A stretch of DNA of 64,000 nt, from assembly GCF_001402875.1 (NCBI RefSeq), contig NZ_CP012946.1, positions 1,590,001 through 1,654,000 on the forward strand, in the 5' to 3' direction. A model generated the notes under the pieces. It had not been told where the DNA came from. It did not search any database and saw nothing but the letters and a program-made list of their open reading frames with translations. Within the stretch, counting starts at the first letter, position 1, and every line of letters begins with the position of its first letter. This document shows positions 41,394-50,984 of this stretch, piece after piece. Source of the DNA: Blastochloris viridis. GTDB lineage: Bacteria > Pseudomonadota > Alphaproteobacteria > Rhizobiales > Xanthobacteraceae. Position numbers and translations under genes: made by a program.

Positions 41394-42679
41394 CAGGGCG
41401 CCGAACTCGGGTTAACGGCGGTTTCGGGGTTGCGGAAGGTCTGATTCGATGAGGGGCCTCGATTCGGAGCCCCGCCATGAGCCTTGATGGCCTGAGCCTT
41501 GATGGCCTGTTCGTCCCCGAGAAGTCGCGCCTGAAGGTGCTGCTCGACCACCTGTCGGTGATCGAGGACCCACGCGAGGCGTGGCGGGTGGCTCACCCGC
41601 TGCCGGAGGTGCTGCTACTGGTGGTGTGCGGCACCTTGGCGGACTGCGACGACTACGAGGGAATCGCCGAGTGGGGCGAGACGCATCTGTCGTTTCTGCG
41701 CCGCTTCCTGCCCTACCACCACGGGGTTCCGGGGGCGCGTTGGCTGACCCTGCTGATGAACCGCATCGACCCGGACCTGTTCGCGGCAGCGTTCACGGCG
41801 TGGGTTCGGGAGAGCTGGCCGGATCACCCGGACCTGGTGGCGATCGACGGCAAGACCTCGCGGCGCAGCCACGACCGCGGGGCCGGCAAGGCGCCGCTCC
41901 ATCTCGTCTCGGCGTTCGCCACCACCCGCCGCCTGGTGCTCGGCCAGGAGGCGGTCGCCGACAAGAGCAGCGAGACCACGGCGATCCCGCTCCTGATCGA
42001 GCGGCTCGCCGCCGCCGGCGGCCTCGACGGCACCCTGATCTCGATCGACGCCATCGCCACCAATCCGACCATCGCCACCGCCATCCGAGGCGCCAAGGCC
42101 GACTATCTGCTCGCCGTGAAGGCCAACCAGCCGACCCTGCGGGCCGAGATCGAGAGCTTCTTCGCCGAGACGCCCGCGGCCGAGACCGAGAGCGTCACCG
42201 ACCTCGACAAGGGCCATGGCCGCATCGAGAGCCGCACCGTCACGGTTGCCCGCGAGGTCGATTGGCTGAAGGGGGACCGGCGCTTTCCCGGCGAATTGCG
42301 GCTGCCCGACGTCGCCACCATCGTGCGCGTCGCATCGCGCGCCGAGCTCGCCGACCGCTGCCGTTTCGAGACCCGATACTACGTCTCCTCGGCCGCGCTC
42401 TCGGCAACCGCTGCCGCCGAGGCCGTGCGAAGCCACTGGGCGATCGAGAACAGCCTGCACTGGGTCCTCGACGTCACCTTCGGCGACGACCAGTCCCGCC
42501 TGCGCACGGGACACGGCGCCAGGAACATGGCTGTCGTCCGCCACTTCGCCTTCAATCTCCTGCGCGCCGTCACCGACAAGAAAAGCCTCAGGCTCAGGCG
42601 AAAGCGCGCCGGTTGGGACCCCGAATACTGTGCTCAAGTCCTCGGACACAGGACGCGTTAACCCGGATTCGGTGCCCTG
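41394..42679 (+). mobile_element. ISAs1-family insertion sequence, complete, 1286 bp
   Basis: Terminal 24-bp inverted repeats (41394-41417 and 42656-42679, three mismatches; outer end CAGGGC) are flanked by a perfect 10-bp target duplication, TGCGGATCAG, at 41384-41393 and 42680-42689. The intact ends and duplication suggest a fairly recent insertion. Confidence 0.93.
41477..42661 (+). CDS. ISAs1-family transposase
   Basis: The 394-residue DDE transposase has the family blocks VIEDPREAWRVAHPLPEVLL near its start, VAIDGKTSRRSHDRG with the first catalytic Asp, LISIDAIATNPTIATAIRGA with the second, and HWAIENSLHWVLDVTFGDDQ with the Glu. It appears full length. The N-terminus has a short in-frame tandem repeat (SLDGLSLDGL). 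The stop lies inside the right terminal repeat. Confidence 0.95.
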   Translation: MSLDGLSLDGLFVPEKSRLKVLLDHLSVIEDPREAWRVAHPLPEVLLLVVCGTLADCDDYEGIAEWGETHLSFLRRFLPYHHGVPGARWLTLLMNRIDPDLFAAAFTAWVRESWPDHPDLVAIDGKTSRRSHDRGAGKAPLHLVSAFATTRRLVLGQEAVADKSSETTAIPLLIERLAAAGGLDGTLISIDAIATNPTIATAIRGAKADYLLAVKANQPTLRAEIESFFAETPAAETESVTDLDKGHGRIESRTVTVAREVDWLKGDRRFPGELRLPDVATIVRVASRAELADRCRFETRYYVSSAALSATAAAEAVRSHWAIENSLHWVLDVTFGDDQSRLRTGHGARNMAVVRHFAFNLLRAVTDKKSLRLRRKRAGWDPEYCAQVLGHRTR

Positions 42680-42763
42680 TGCGGATCAGCGCAGTCGTCA
42701 ACGCCCTGTTCATCATCATGGGTGAAACATGGGGCGGTTCAGGTTCGGTCGGCAGGAGGCCAC

Positions 42764-43342
42764 ATGCGCGCGTTGCTCGCTTTTGCCCTGGCAGCGCTGC
42801 TGCCGGCGTCCGCCGGGCCGGCGTCGGCCGACTGGACGCCGGTTCAGCTTGGCCCCGGCGGCCCGATCATCGAGCAGGATTGGGGGCTCTATCGCCCAGG
42901 CCACGGCAGTCCGCGCGTGCTCGACGGACCGATCCTGATGCCGGTGCCTCGGCCGATCGGCATGCCCGAGCCGATGCGGCGCCATTTCGAGATGCACTAT
43001 GCGCGGCGCGGCATGGCCTGGCCGGGCATGCCCGGTTCGGGCGACGACATCGTGCGCAAGGACACCCCGCCCTCGCTGCCGGGCGGCTCGCGCACCGTTG
43101 AGCGCATGCGGCTCGACCAGAGGTGGGTCGAGCCGACCTGGGTGCATTTCTACCCTGGCGGCGTCGAGCCGGGCGACCATCCCAAGCGCAAGCCGGCGCC
43201 GACGCCGACACCGGCGGAGCCCTATTTCCGCTCGTGGTCGACGCCGACCATGCCGGACGCGGTGCAGCCGACCCCCAGCTACGACGGGCCGGACGTGATC
43301 ATCGCGCCGGAGGACGGGCCGTGGCCTCGGCCACGGCGCTGA
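42764..43342 (+). CDS. Secreted Pro-rich protein, unknown function
   Basis: The 192-residue protein has a clear signal peptide (MRALLAFALAALLPASAGPA, cleavage near SADW). The mature part is rich in Pro, Gly and Trp (RPGHGSPRVLDGPILMPVPR, FYPGGVEPGDHPKRKPAPTP) and has no recognised domain. AGGAGG sits directly before the ATG. The C-terminal 44 bp overlap the end of rlmB on the other strand. The low-complexity body suggests an envelope-associated protein. Confidence 0.6.
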   Translation: MRALLAFALAALLPASAGPASADWTPVQLGPGGPIIEQDWGLYRPGHGSPRVLDGPILMPVPRPIGMPEPMRRHFEMHYARRGMAWPGMPGSGDDIVRKDTPPSLPGGSRTVERMRLDQRWVEPTWVHFYPGGVEPGDHPKRKPAPTPTPAEPYFRSWSTPTMPDAVQPTPSYDGPDVIIAPEDGPWPRPRR

Positions 43343-44228
43343 CGGCGGTCTGCCGGATGGCACGCGTTGCGACATAGAGCGCGAGCGCGGCGGCGTTCGA
43401 GACGTTGAGGCTGTCGATTCGGCCTGGCAGGTCGATGCGGGCGAGCCGGTCGCAGATCTCGCGGGTCTTCTGCCGCAAGCCTTTGCCTTCGGCGCCGAGC
43501 ACCAGGGCCACCGGGGCGGTGAGGGCAAGATCGCCCAGATCGGCCTCGCCCTGGCCGTCCAGCCCGACCAGCGTGAAGCCCCGGTCGCGCAATGCCTCCA
43601 GCGCGCGGGCGAGGTTCTGCACGCTGACCACCGGGGTATGCTCGAGCCCGCCGGAAGCGGCCTTGGCGAGCACGCCGGTGGCTTCAGGCGAGTGGCGGTT
43701 GGTGGTGACGATGGCGCGCGCCGCGAACGCCGCGGCCGAACGGACGATGGCGCCGACATTGTGGGGGTCGGTCACCTGATCGAGCACCAGCACCACGCCG
43801 TCCGCGGGGATGTCGTCGAGTTCAGGTGCATCGAGCGGGGCGCATTCGGCATAGAGCCCCTGGTGGACGGCATCGGCACTGACCAGGCGGTCGATTACCG
43901 CCGGCCGCACGATTTCCGGATTGACGGCGTCGAGCCCGGCGTCGGCGAGCCGCTTGGCGCCGTTTTCGGTGGCGAGCAGCCGGCGGATGCGGCGGCCCGG
44001 ATTGCGCAGGGCTTCCGCCACCGGGTGCCAGCCATAGAGAATGACGACCTCGTCGTGGCGGCGCGGTCCACCGCGGCCGCCGCGCGGCGCCGGCTTGCCG
44101 GGGCGACGGCCCGCTTTGGCCGGGCGCGGGGGCGAAGTCCAATCGCCGATGGACGGATCGATGTCGCTGCCAAGCTCAGCCGGCGGCTCGCCGCCGGGCC
44201 TCGGCGCATTATGTGGTGTACGGGACAT
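43299..44228 (-). CDS. rlmB: 23S rRNA (guanosine-2'-O-)-methyltransferase RlmB-like (SpoU family)
   Basis: The 309-residue enzyme has a long disordered basic N-terminus (about 1-60), then the substrate-binding domain (VVILYGWHPVAEALRNPGRR) and the SPOUT knot: DQVTDPHNVGAIVRSAAAF (motif 1), LVLGAEGKGLRQKTREICD (motif 2) and RIDSLNVSNAAALALYVATR (motif 3). RlmB methylates G2251 in the peptidyl-transferase loop of 23S rRNA. The ATG at 44228 follows an upstream in-frame start at 44243 and fits better. Confidence 0.9.
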   Translation of the reverse strand: MSRTPHNAPRPGGEPPAELGSDIDPSIGDWTSPPRPAKAGRRPGKPAPRGGRGGPRRHDEVVILYGWHPVAEALRNPGRRIRRLLATENGAKRLADAGLDAVNPEIVRPAVIDRLVSADAVHQGLYAECAPLDAPELDDIPADGVVLVLDQVTDPHNVGAIVRSAAAFAARAIVTTNRHSPEATGVLAKAASGGLEHTPVVSVQNLARALEALRDRGFTLVGLDGQGEADLGDLALTAPVALVLGAEGKGLRQKTREICDRLARIDLPGRIDSLNVSNAAALALYVATRAIRQTAVSAVAEATARPPAR

Positions 44229-44366
44229 GCTTCGTCTTCTCACGGCGGCAGAACGGGGGCAAGCCGGACATGGCGTCGTCGCGTTGGTGTCCGATGGTGT
44301 TGCGCTCGAAGGTCGTCCGGCGGTTTGGCCAACGACAACGCTATTGAAAAGGTGCAGGTTGTCATA

Positions 44367-44810
44367 ATGGCAAAGCAGAATCGCTTGGTTCCGCGGTCGC
44401 AGGTGGCGGCGCTACCGGTTCGGCAAGGGGCCGACGGCCGCTGGAAAGTGCTGCTGGTGACATCCCGCGAAACCCAGCGCTGGATCGTTCCCAAAGGCTG
44501 GCCGATAAAGGGTGTGCCGGACTATATCGCTGCGGCCCAGGAGGCGCGCGAGGAGGCCGGCCTGTTCGGCTACGTGCAGAAAAAGCCGCTCGGCTGCTAT
44601 GAGGCGTGGAAGCGACTCGACAGCGGCTTCGAGCTGGTCAACGTGAGGGTGTTCCGGTTCGACGTCGAGGACCAGTTCGATACTTGGCTCGAAAAGGGAC
44701 AGCGCCAACTGCGCTGGGTCGACCTCGACGCGGCGGCAGACCTGATCGAGGAGCCGGGCCTGAGCGCGCTGCTGCGCCAAATCAAACCGAACTGGGAGGA
44801 TGCGGCGTAA
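44367..44810 (+). CDS. NUDIX hydrolase (DIPP-like)
   Basis: The 147-residue protein has a modified Nudix box, KGVPDYIAAAQEAREEAGL, in which the REUxEE core is kept as QEAREE. The preceding RWIVPKGWPIKG fits the diadenosine/diphosphoinositol polyphosphate group. The exact substrate is not known. The start at 44367 follows an AT-rich promoter-like stretch (TTGAAAA region). It is divergent from rlmB. Confidence 0.85.
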   Translation: MAKQNRLVPRSQVAALPVRQGADGRWKVLLVTSRETQRWIVPKGWPIKGVPDYIAAAQEAREEAGLFGYVQKKPLGCYEAWKRLDSGFELVNVRVFRFDVEDQFDTWLEKGQRQLRWVDLDAAADLIEEPGLSALLRQIKPNWEDAA

Positions 44811-44829
44811 CCTCGGCCGCGCCGCGCGA

Positions 44830-46095
44830 TCAGCCGGCTTCGGCCAGTTTGGCAGGGGCGGCGGACGCGCCGCCGAGCCGGGCGAGAAACGCCTCGGCCG
44901 ATTCGCCGGGCTTGGCGGTAACGCAGCGAACCGACAACGCTGGTCCGGCCCGGCCGGTCGCAACCAGGGCGGTATGCGTCAGGATGCCGGACAGCCGCGC
45001 CGAGATGCGGGCGGCGGTGTCGCGGTCGCTGCCAACCAGCACCACCAGCACCACGCTGTCATCGTACTGCGTGACCAGGTCGGAGCGCCGCATCAGCCGT
45101 GCCACCATGCGCGGCACCACCGCCGGTAGGGGCTGGCCCTGCTCGGCGGCGAGCCGGAGCGCGACGACGTCGCGGCCGTTGGACTCAGCCCACGCCATCG
45201 ACTGGATCACACCGGCGCGGAAGGCATCCGGCCACAGCAGCCCGGTGTCGGGATCGGCGAGGCCGGCGGCATGCATGTCCTGGATCAGCCCGGACAGTTG
45301 ATGCTCCAGCGCGTGGAGGCGGGCGGCGGCGTAGAGCGCCCCGCCGAGGCGCGGATCGTGCGGCGCCAGGATTTCGCTCGGCAGGTCGATCCGCAGCCGG
45401 AAGGCCGGGTCGGCGCCGAGCCAGAATGCGGGAAGGTCGCGTCGGCGCGGGTCGTCCCGCAGCCAGGACAGGAAGGTTTCGGCCGACACCGTGTCGATTG
45501 CCGGCCCGATCACCACCGCGTCGAAGTGGCGAAGCTCAAGATAGGTCCCGGCCAGGCTGGTCGACGGCGCGCCGACCAGCGAAATGCCGCGTGCGGCGCA
45601 GATCGGCGCCACCACTGGCAGCACCGCGCCATTGTCGATCACCAGCACCGCGGTATCGCGGGCAGGCGCCCACGGGTCCGGCAGGGCGGGCGCTCCCAGT
45701 GCCGCCGCGGTGGCGACCACGCGTCGCCGCAGCGTCTCGAGCAGCAGCGTGCGTGTACGCGACGCCTGCTGCAGGGCGGCGTAGAGCGCACCGGCGTCAG
45801 CCTCGGCGTCGAGCCACAGCGTGGCGATGCGGTCGGAATCATTCGGCGACCAGCGCCGGATCAACGGCACGAAGTGGTCGGCGGTGAGAATCGCCGCCGT
45901 CAAAGCGTCGGCGGCATCCTCGTCCTCGCCGCTGTCGACAACCAGCACTGCCGCCGGCGCGATGCTGCGCACCACCGCGGGCGCCTCGGCGTGGCCGACC
46001 GGCACGACCTCGCTCTCGATCATCGCAACCATGTGACCGACGATCGGTGCGGAGATCTCCCGCGTCACGAGCACAACCGGGCCATCAAGCTGCAT
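44830..46095 (-). CDS. Degenerate GGDEF/response-regulator-like protein
   Basis: This 421-residue protein has two receiver-like alpha/beta segments (VVLVTREISAPIVGHMVAMI and TAVLVIDNGAVLPVVAPICA) and a C-terminal GGDEF-like fold (DPDTGLLWPDAFRAGVIQSM). The signature GGDEF loop reads TQYDDSVVLVV, without Gly-Gly or the metal-binding pair, so diguanylate cyclase activity is unlikely. A structural or c-di-GMP/partner-binding role is possible. A start at 46212 is also open, but 46095 gives a compact N-terminus. Confidence 0.6.
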   Translation of the reverse strand: MQLDGPVVLVTREISAPIVGHMVAMIESEVVPVGHAEAPAVVRSIAPAAVLVVDSGEDEDAADALTAAILTADHFVPLIRRWSPNDSDRIATLWLDAEADAGALYAALQQASRTRTLLLETLRRRVVATAAALGAPALPDPWAPARDTAVLVIDNGAVLPVVAPICAARGISLVGAPSTSLAGTYLELRHFDAVVIGPAIDTVSAETFLSWLRDDPRRRDLPAFWLGADPAFRLRIDLPSEILAPHDPRLGGALYAAARLHALEHQLSGLIQDMHAAGLADPDTGLLWPDAFRAGVIQSMAWAESNGRDVVALRLAAEQGQPLPAVVPRMVARLMRRSDLVTQYDDSVVLVVLVGSDRDTAARISARLSGILTHTALVATGRAGPALSVRCVTAKPGESAEAFLARLGGASAAPAKLAEAG

Positions 46096-46290
46096 GTGGG
46101 AGCTTTCAATTCCTTGGTGTCCGCCCAGGGGACCACGGCGCCGTAAAGAACTCGTCAATGACGCCGGAGCCCCGCGGAACGGGATCAGCACGCGCCGACT
46201 CCGCCGGCGCAAGGCCGGGCAGGGCGCGGTCCGCCTGCTAATTGTCAGACACCGTAGAGGTTTGCGCCAAACGTCGGCGCGCCGGCCCGC

Positions 46291-47775
46291 TCAGGCCGAG
46301 CGGCGGGCCTTCGCCGGCGACAGGCCGACCAGCGGAAGGGCGGCCGAGGCGGCGGGGTCGACCGCGCCCTCGGTTGCGGCAACGACACGCTGGCCGAGCA
46401 CGCGGTGCGGCAGCGCCGCGACCTCGACCGGGGCGCCGAGCAGCTTGGACAGCTTGGCCTCGGCGTCGCGCAGCGACACCCGGTAGCCGCCGATGCGCGC
46501 CACGCCACGGGGCGGCGCGTCGCTGACCAGGGCGCCCTCGGCATTGGCATGGCAGGTCCAGCCGGTGTCGTAGGCGCCTTCCGCCACCAGCGGCAGGCCC
46601 GAACCGGCGGATGCCGGGAACGCCATGTGCGGCACCATCGCGCCGGCGAGTGCGAGCGTGCCTTGGAGGGTCCGGTGACCGACCATCGCGACGGCAACCG
46701 GATCGAGCCCGGCCGAGGCGTCGGCCCGGGTCGGCACCACGGCGCGCTGCTCGGCGCCGTCGCGCCGTCGCGCCAGCAGCGCCGCTTCGCCCCAGGCGGT
46801 GATGTCGACCACGCCGATGTCCTCGGTCAGCCAAGGCGTCGGCACCAGTTCCGGCGCGCGATTGAGCAGTAGCACCACCCGCAGGTCGGGGCAGGTCTTG
46901 AACCGGCCCTCGGCCGACAGCGAGCCGCCGACGTCGGACGGCAGCAGGAGGTGGGTTCCGCTCACCAGCGGCACGGTTTCGATCAGTTCGGCGGTCGAGG
47001 CCGGACGGGCAAGCGCCAGCGTGCCGCCGGCCAGCAGCCAGACCACCATGCTGCAGGTCAGGCCGGCGAAGCTGGACAGCGCCACCGTCGACAGCAGCAC
47101 GGCCGACTCGTCGAGCCGGCCGGCGAGCAGCGTCGGCACACCACCCGCCACCAACGCCCGATGCGAGCGCGGCACCAGATAGGGACCGTCGGGCCCGACG
47201 TCCCAGGTCAGCACCGCGACGTGGTCGGCCGGATTGCCGGAGCGGTAGCTCGGGATGCGGCCGATCTCGCCGGTGACGAGGTCGTCCAGGCTGCCGAGTG
47301 CGATGACGCCGTCGGGTGCGTCGTCGCGTAGCGCGCAGACGAACCGCACCGCAAATACTCCGGCCGCGACCCGGCAATGAAGGTCGACGGTGTCGTCGGC
47401 ATCGCCGAACGAGACCATTGCCCGCGCCCCGCTGCCTTCGATCGCAGGGGTGAGGTCCGCCTCGCGCCAGAGTTCGGGGATGAACATCGGAATCAGGCCG
47501 GCGCGGCTGGCGGCGAGCAGCGCCACCACCTGACCGACCGAGGCCGGCCCCTGCAGCGCGATCACCGAATCCTGCGGCAGGCCGAGTGCGGCGAGCCGGC
47601 TGGCGAGCACCGACACGGCGCGCTCGACGCTGGCGAACGACAGTTGCCAGAGCTGGTTGCCGACCCGCTCGATCAGAGCGGTCGCGTCCGGCCGCTGTTC
47701 GGTGGTCCGGCGGAATATCTGGTCGAGAGTTACCCGACCGGCAAAGCCATCGCTGTCGTCGTGTTCGAGAATCAC
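46291..47775 (-). CDS. Class I adenylate-forming enzyme-like protein
   Basis: The 494-residue protein has the ANL fold layout: N-terminal FASVERAVSVLASRLAALGL and DSVIALQGPASVGQVVALLA (acyl-CoA-synthetase-type start), then a C-terminal subdomain (GVARIGGYRVSLRDAEAKLS). The usual P-loop (TSGSTGxPK) is replaced by LTWDVGPDGPYLVPRSH, and the A8 lysine is not evident, so catalysis may be lost or altered. The start is a GTG with AGAGG upstream. It sits 15 bp after the YejA-like binding-protein gene on the same strand. Confidence 0.65.
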   Translation of the reverse strand: MILEHDDSDGFAGRVTLDQIFRRTTEQRPDATALIERVGNQLWQLSFASVERAVSVLASRLAALGLPQDSVIALQGPASVGQVVALLAASRAGLIPMFIPELWREADLTPAIEGSGARAMVSFGDADDTVDLHCRVAAGVFAVRFVCALRDDAPDGVIALGSLDDLVTGEIGRIPSYRSGNPADHVAVLTWDVGPDGPYLVPRSHRALVAGGVPTLLAGRLDESAVLLSTVALSSFAGLTCSMVVWLLAGGTLALARPASTAELIETVPLVSGTHLLLPSDVGGSLSAEGRFKTCPDLRVVLLLNRAPELVPTPWLTEDIGVVDITAWGEAALLARRRDGAEQRAVVPTRADASAGLDPVAVAMVGHRTLQGTLALAGAMVPHMAFPASAGSGLPLVAEGAYDTGWTCHANAEGALVSDAPPRGVARIGGYRVSLRDAEAKLSKLLGAPVEVAALPHRVLGQRVVAATEGAVDPAASAALPLVGLSPAKARRSA

Positions 47776-47790
47776 TTCGCACCTCTTGCG

Positions 47791-49593
47791 CTAGGGTGCC
47801 ACACGCCACCAGCTTTCGGGGAGGGGTCCATTGAGAGAAGAGTGCTCCGGCCAGCCGATATATTTCCAGCGCGCGATTCTCTGCTCCGGCAGGTGAAACA
47901 GCGGGATCATGTAAAGGCCGGATATCAAGCAGCGATCGAGTGCGTGCACTGCGGACACGAAGCTGGCGCGGTCGCGTGCCGCCAGCATCGCCTCGATCAT
48001 GGCGTCGACGGCGGGGTTCTTGGCGCCCATGTAGTTGCGGGTGCCGAGCGCGTCCGCCGCAGTGGAGCCAAAGTAGAACGCCTGCTCGTTGCCCGGTGAC
48101 AGCGACTGCGTCCAGGTGAACGGCATCATGTCGTAGTCGTAGGTCTGCAAGCGGCGATCGTACTGGACGTTGTCGACCAACCGCACCTCGGCTGAGATGC
48201 CGGCGCGGCGGACCATGCGGGCATAGGCCAGCGCCAGCCGCTCCTGGTCCTTGGTGCCGACCAGGATCTCGAAGGCGAACGGGGTGCCATCGGCACCGCG
48301 CAGCACGCCGCCGTCGAGCCGGTAGCCGGCGGCGGCGAGCGTCTCCAGCGCGTGCCGCAAGCGGTCGCGGTCGCGGCCGGAGCCGTCGGTGACGGGCGGA
48401 CGGTAGCTGCCGTCCATGACGTCGGGGCGGATGGCTGCGGCGAACGGCGCCAGCAGCTGCCGCTCGGCATCGCTGGCGGGGCGACCCAGCGCCGAGAGCT
48501 CCGAGCCCTCGAAGAAGCTGCCGGTGCGACGGTAGGCGCCGAAATAGTAGTTGGCGTTGAGCCATTCGAAGTCGAACAGCTCGATCAGCGCCTCGCGCAC
48601 GCGAGGGTCGGAGAACACCGGCCGGCGCAGGTTAAACACCAGCCCGGTCACCGGCTTCGGCAGGCCGTCGGCGACGGTCGCCCGCACCACATGGCCGTCG
48701 CGGACAGCGGGAAAATCGTATCCGCTCGCCCACCGGCCGGGATCGGTCTCGACCCTGACGTCGTAGAGGCCGCGCTTGAACGCCTCGAAATGGGTGTTGG
48801 CGTCGCGGTAATAGTCGAACCGCACCTCGTCGAAATTGTTGAGGCCGCGGGTGATGGCCAGATCCCGGCCCCAATAGTCGGGGTCGCGGCGCAGCACGAG
48901 CGATTCGCCCGGCCGCACCTCGGTGACGAGGTAGGGGCCGCTGCCGAGCGGCGGGGCGAGGCTGGTGCGCTCGAAGGTGTCGGGGTCGACGGCGTGGCGC
49001 GGCAGTACCGGCATCAGGCCTAAAATCAGCGGCAGCTCGCGGTCGTCCGCGCCGGTGAGGTCGAAGCGCACCGAGCGCGCGCCGGTGATCGCAACCGCTT
49101 TGACCTTGCGGTAATAGGTACGGTGGTTGGGCCGGCCCTTGTCGCGCAACAGCCGAAATGAAAAAACCACATCTTCCGGCGTCACCGGGCGGCCGTCGGA
49201 AAACGTTGCGCGCGGGTCGAGGTTGAAGGTGACGAAGGTGCGCTCGTCGTCGGTTTCGACCGACTGGGCGAGTAGGCCATAAAGCGTGAACGGCTCGTCG
49301 AGCCCGCGCGTGAGCAGGCTTTCCACCACGTAGCCGCGGATGCCGGTGGCCGACAGGCCGAGGACGATGAACGGGTTGAGACTGTCGAAGGTGCCGAGCA
49401 TGCCCTGCACCAGCCGGCCGCCCTTGGGCGCGCGGGGATTGGCGTAGGCTGGCTCTACCATCTCCGGCGGCATCGCCGGTTGGCCGTGCATGGCGATGGC
49501 ATGCGCCGGCATCGCCCGCGCCGGCAACGCCGCACCGACCGCGGCGAGAACGCTGGCCGCGAGTAGGGTGGTTGCCACGACGTGTCGCACCAT
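47791..49593 (-). CDS. YejA-like extracellular solute-binding protein (family 5)
   Basis: The 600-residue periplasmic protein has a signal peptide (HVVATTLLAASVLAAVGAAL, cleavage after ARA). It matches oligopeptide-type family 5 proteins of the YejA group: YANPRAPKGGRLVQGMLGTF, NFDEVRFDYYRDANTHFEAF and PFTWTQSLSPGNEQAFYFGS. No permease or ATPase gene is adjacent, so the transporter partners are elsewhere. An ATG at 49761 in the same frame gives no signal peptide and was not used. Confidence 0.88.
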   Translation of the reverse strand: MVRHVVATTLLAASVLAAVGAALPARAMPAHAIAMHGQPAMPPEMVEPAYANPRAPKGGRLVQGMLGTFDSLNPFIVLGLSATGIRGYVVESLLTRGLDEPFTLYGLLAQSVETDDERTFVTFNLDPRATFSDGRPVTPEDVVFSFRLLRDKGRPNHRTYYRKVKAVAITGARSVRFDLTGADDRELPLILGLMPVLPRHAVDPDTFERTSLAPPLGSGPYLVTEVRPGESLVLRRDPDYWGRDLAITRGLNNFDEVRFDYYRDANTHFEAFKRGLYDVRVETDPGRWASGYDFPAVRDGHVVRATVADGLPKPVTGLVFNLRRPVFSDPRVREALIELFDFEWLNANYYFGAYRRTGSFFEGSELSALGRPASDAERQLLAPFAAAIRPDVMDGSYRPPVTDGSGRDRDRLRHALETLAAAGYRLDGGVLRGADGTPFAFEILVGTKDQERLALAYARMVRRAGISAEVRLVDNVQYDRRLQTYDYDMMPFTWTQSLSPGNEQAFYFGSTAADALGTRNYMGAKNPAVDAMIEAMLAARDRASFVSAVHALDRCLISGLYMIPLFHLPEQRIARWKYIGWPEHSSLNGPLPESWWRVAP

Positions 49594-49849
49594 GGATGCC
49601 CCGCTCGAAGATCGGACGTCTGCGACGGTGCGCAGCCGGGCCGAGTGCCCGAAGATCTCCGACCGGCGACCTCCGATCAAGCCCGATCGGGTTTTCCCGT
49701 TTTGCGATGCCAGCTTGGCAAGATTCCGTGAGGGCGGTACACCGGTCTCGACCAGCGCCACGCTCGCGCCTCAATTCGCCGTGATGGACCCACCTTAAGA
49801 TGTCGCGCGGCGGTTCGAGTGATCGCACAGGCGCAAGAGGGGGTACCGT

Positions 49850-50596
49850 ATGACGTTCCCGGTTCGATCAATCTCGCGCTCGCGTGCTCGCCTTGCCGTT
49901 TCGGTCGCCGCGGCGGTGCTGGCGCTCGGCGCCTTCGCCCACGAGGCCGCAGCCCAGAATGCGCCGGCCCAGCCCAAGCCGGTCCAGCCCAAGCCGGCCC
50001 AGCCGCAGGCCGGCCAGCCGGCGCCGCAACAGGGTCAGCAGGCGCCGCAGCAGGCGCAGGTGATCTCGACCTCCTGGACCAAGCTCTGCAACACCGACCC
50101 GCAGGCCAAGAAGGAAATCTGCCTCATCACCCAGGAGATCCGGGCCGAGACCGGGCAGTTCCTGGCGTCGGTGGCGATTCGCGAGATCGAAGGCGATCCG
50201 AAGAAGACCTTCATCATCGCCACCCCCTGGGGCATGCAGCTGCAGCCGGGCCTGCGCGTGGTCGTCGACCAGCAGCCGCCGGCCAACGCCAAGTACGCAG
50301 TGTGTTTCCCGAACGCCTGCTACGGCGACATGGAGATCAACGCCGACTTCGTCAAGAAGATGAAAGCCGGTCAGGCGCTGACAATTCAGACGCTCAACCA
50401 GGCCAACCGCACGGTGAGCTTCACCATGCCGTTGACCGGTTTCGGCAAGGCTTATGACGGTCCGGCACTCGACCCCAAGACCGTCGAGGAGCAGCAGAAG
50501 AAGCTGCAGGACGAGATGCAGAAGCGTGCCGAGGAACTGCGCAAGAAGTTGCTCGAGCAGGGCAACGGCGCCGCCGCGGCGACCGCGCCGAAGTGA
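49850..50596 (+). CDS. Invasion-associated locus B (IalB) family protein
   Basis: The 248-residue protein has a signal peptide, a Gln/Pro-rich linker with KP(V/A)QPKPAQPQ-type repeats (about 38-75), then the IalB domain: SWTKLCNTDPQAKKEICLIT, ATPWGMQLQPGLRVVVDQQP and AVCFPNACYGDMEINADFVK. Four cysteines in the domain probably form disulfides. The C-terminal helix is coiled-coil-like (EEQQKKLQDEMQKRAEELRK). IalB was named from Bartonella erythrocyte invasion but is widespread in free-living Rhizobiales, where its role is an envelope one. Confidence 0.88.
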   Translation: MTFPVRSISRSRARLAVSVAAAVLALGAFAHEAAAQNAPAQPKPVQPKPAQPQAGQPAPQQGQQAPQQAQVISTSWTKLCNTDPQAKKEICLITQEIRAETGQFLASVAIREIEGDPKKTFIIATPWGMQLQPGLRVVVDQQPPANAKYAVCFPNACYGDMEINADFVKKMKAGQALTIQTLNQANRTVSFTMPLTGFGKAYDGPALDPKTVEEQQKKLQDEMQKRAEELRKKLLEQGNGAAAATAPK

Positions 50597-50617
50597 CCGG
50601 ACCCGGCTGTCGAGCCT

Positions 50618-50722
50618 AGAGCATCATCCGACCTGACTGCATCAGGTCAGATGCTCTAGGTCTTTGTAATTTCGCATTTTCTTTCGCACAACCGGAACCC
50701 ACTTGTGCGGAAAATGCTCTAA
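50618..50722. repeat. Rhizobiales-type intergenic palindromic repeat, copy B
   Basis: Bases 50657-50720 align without gaps to 21499-21562. An extra hairpin (GACCTGA / TCAGGTC) precedes it and may end the ialB transcript. It occupies part of the 388-bp gap 50597-50984; the rest shows no gene. Confidence 0.6.
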
Positions 50723-50984
50723 GCGTTCAATCGATCATCGCCATGGCCGGCCCCGGCCATGGCGATTTTCTTTGGCGGGGGTCGTTTTGGCCGCTGCGTC
50801 CGCTGCCGGCGGCGGTGCGTCGCTTGGGGACGGCACGCAAAACAGCAGCCGGTCGGTCGATCCGATGAGCCGGCTATTTGGCAGAGAACCCATTTCGAAG
50901 CATGGGCTTGCTGCGGAATTTTAAATCGGGATCATAGCGTCGGGCGGCTCGCGGACGTGCCGCGGCGAGGCGGATGGCACCAAC

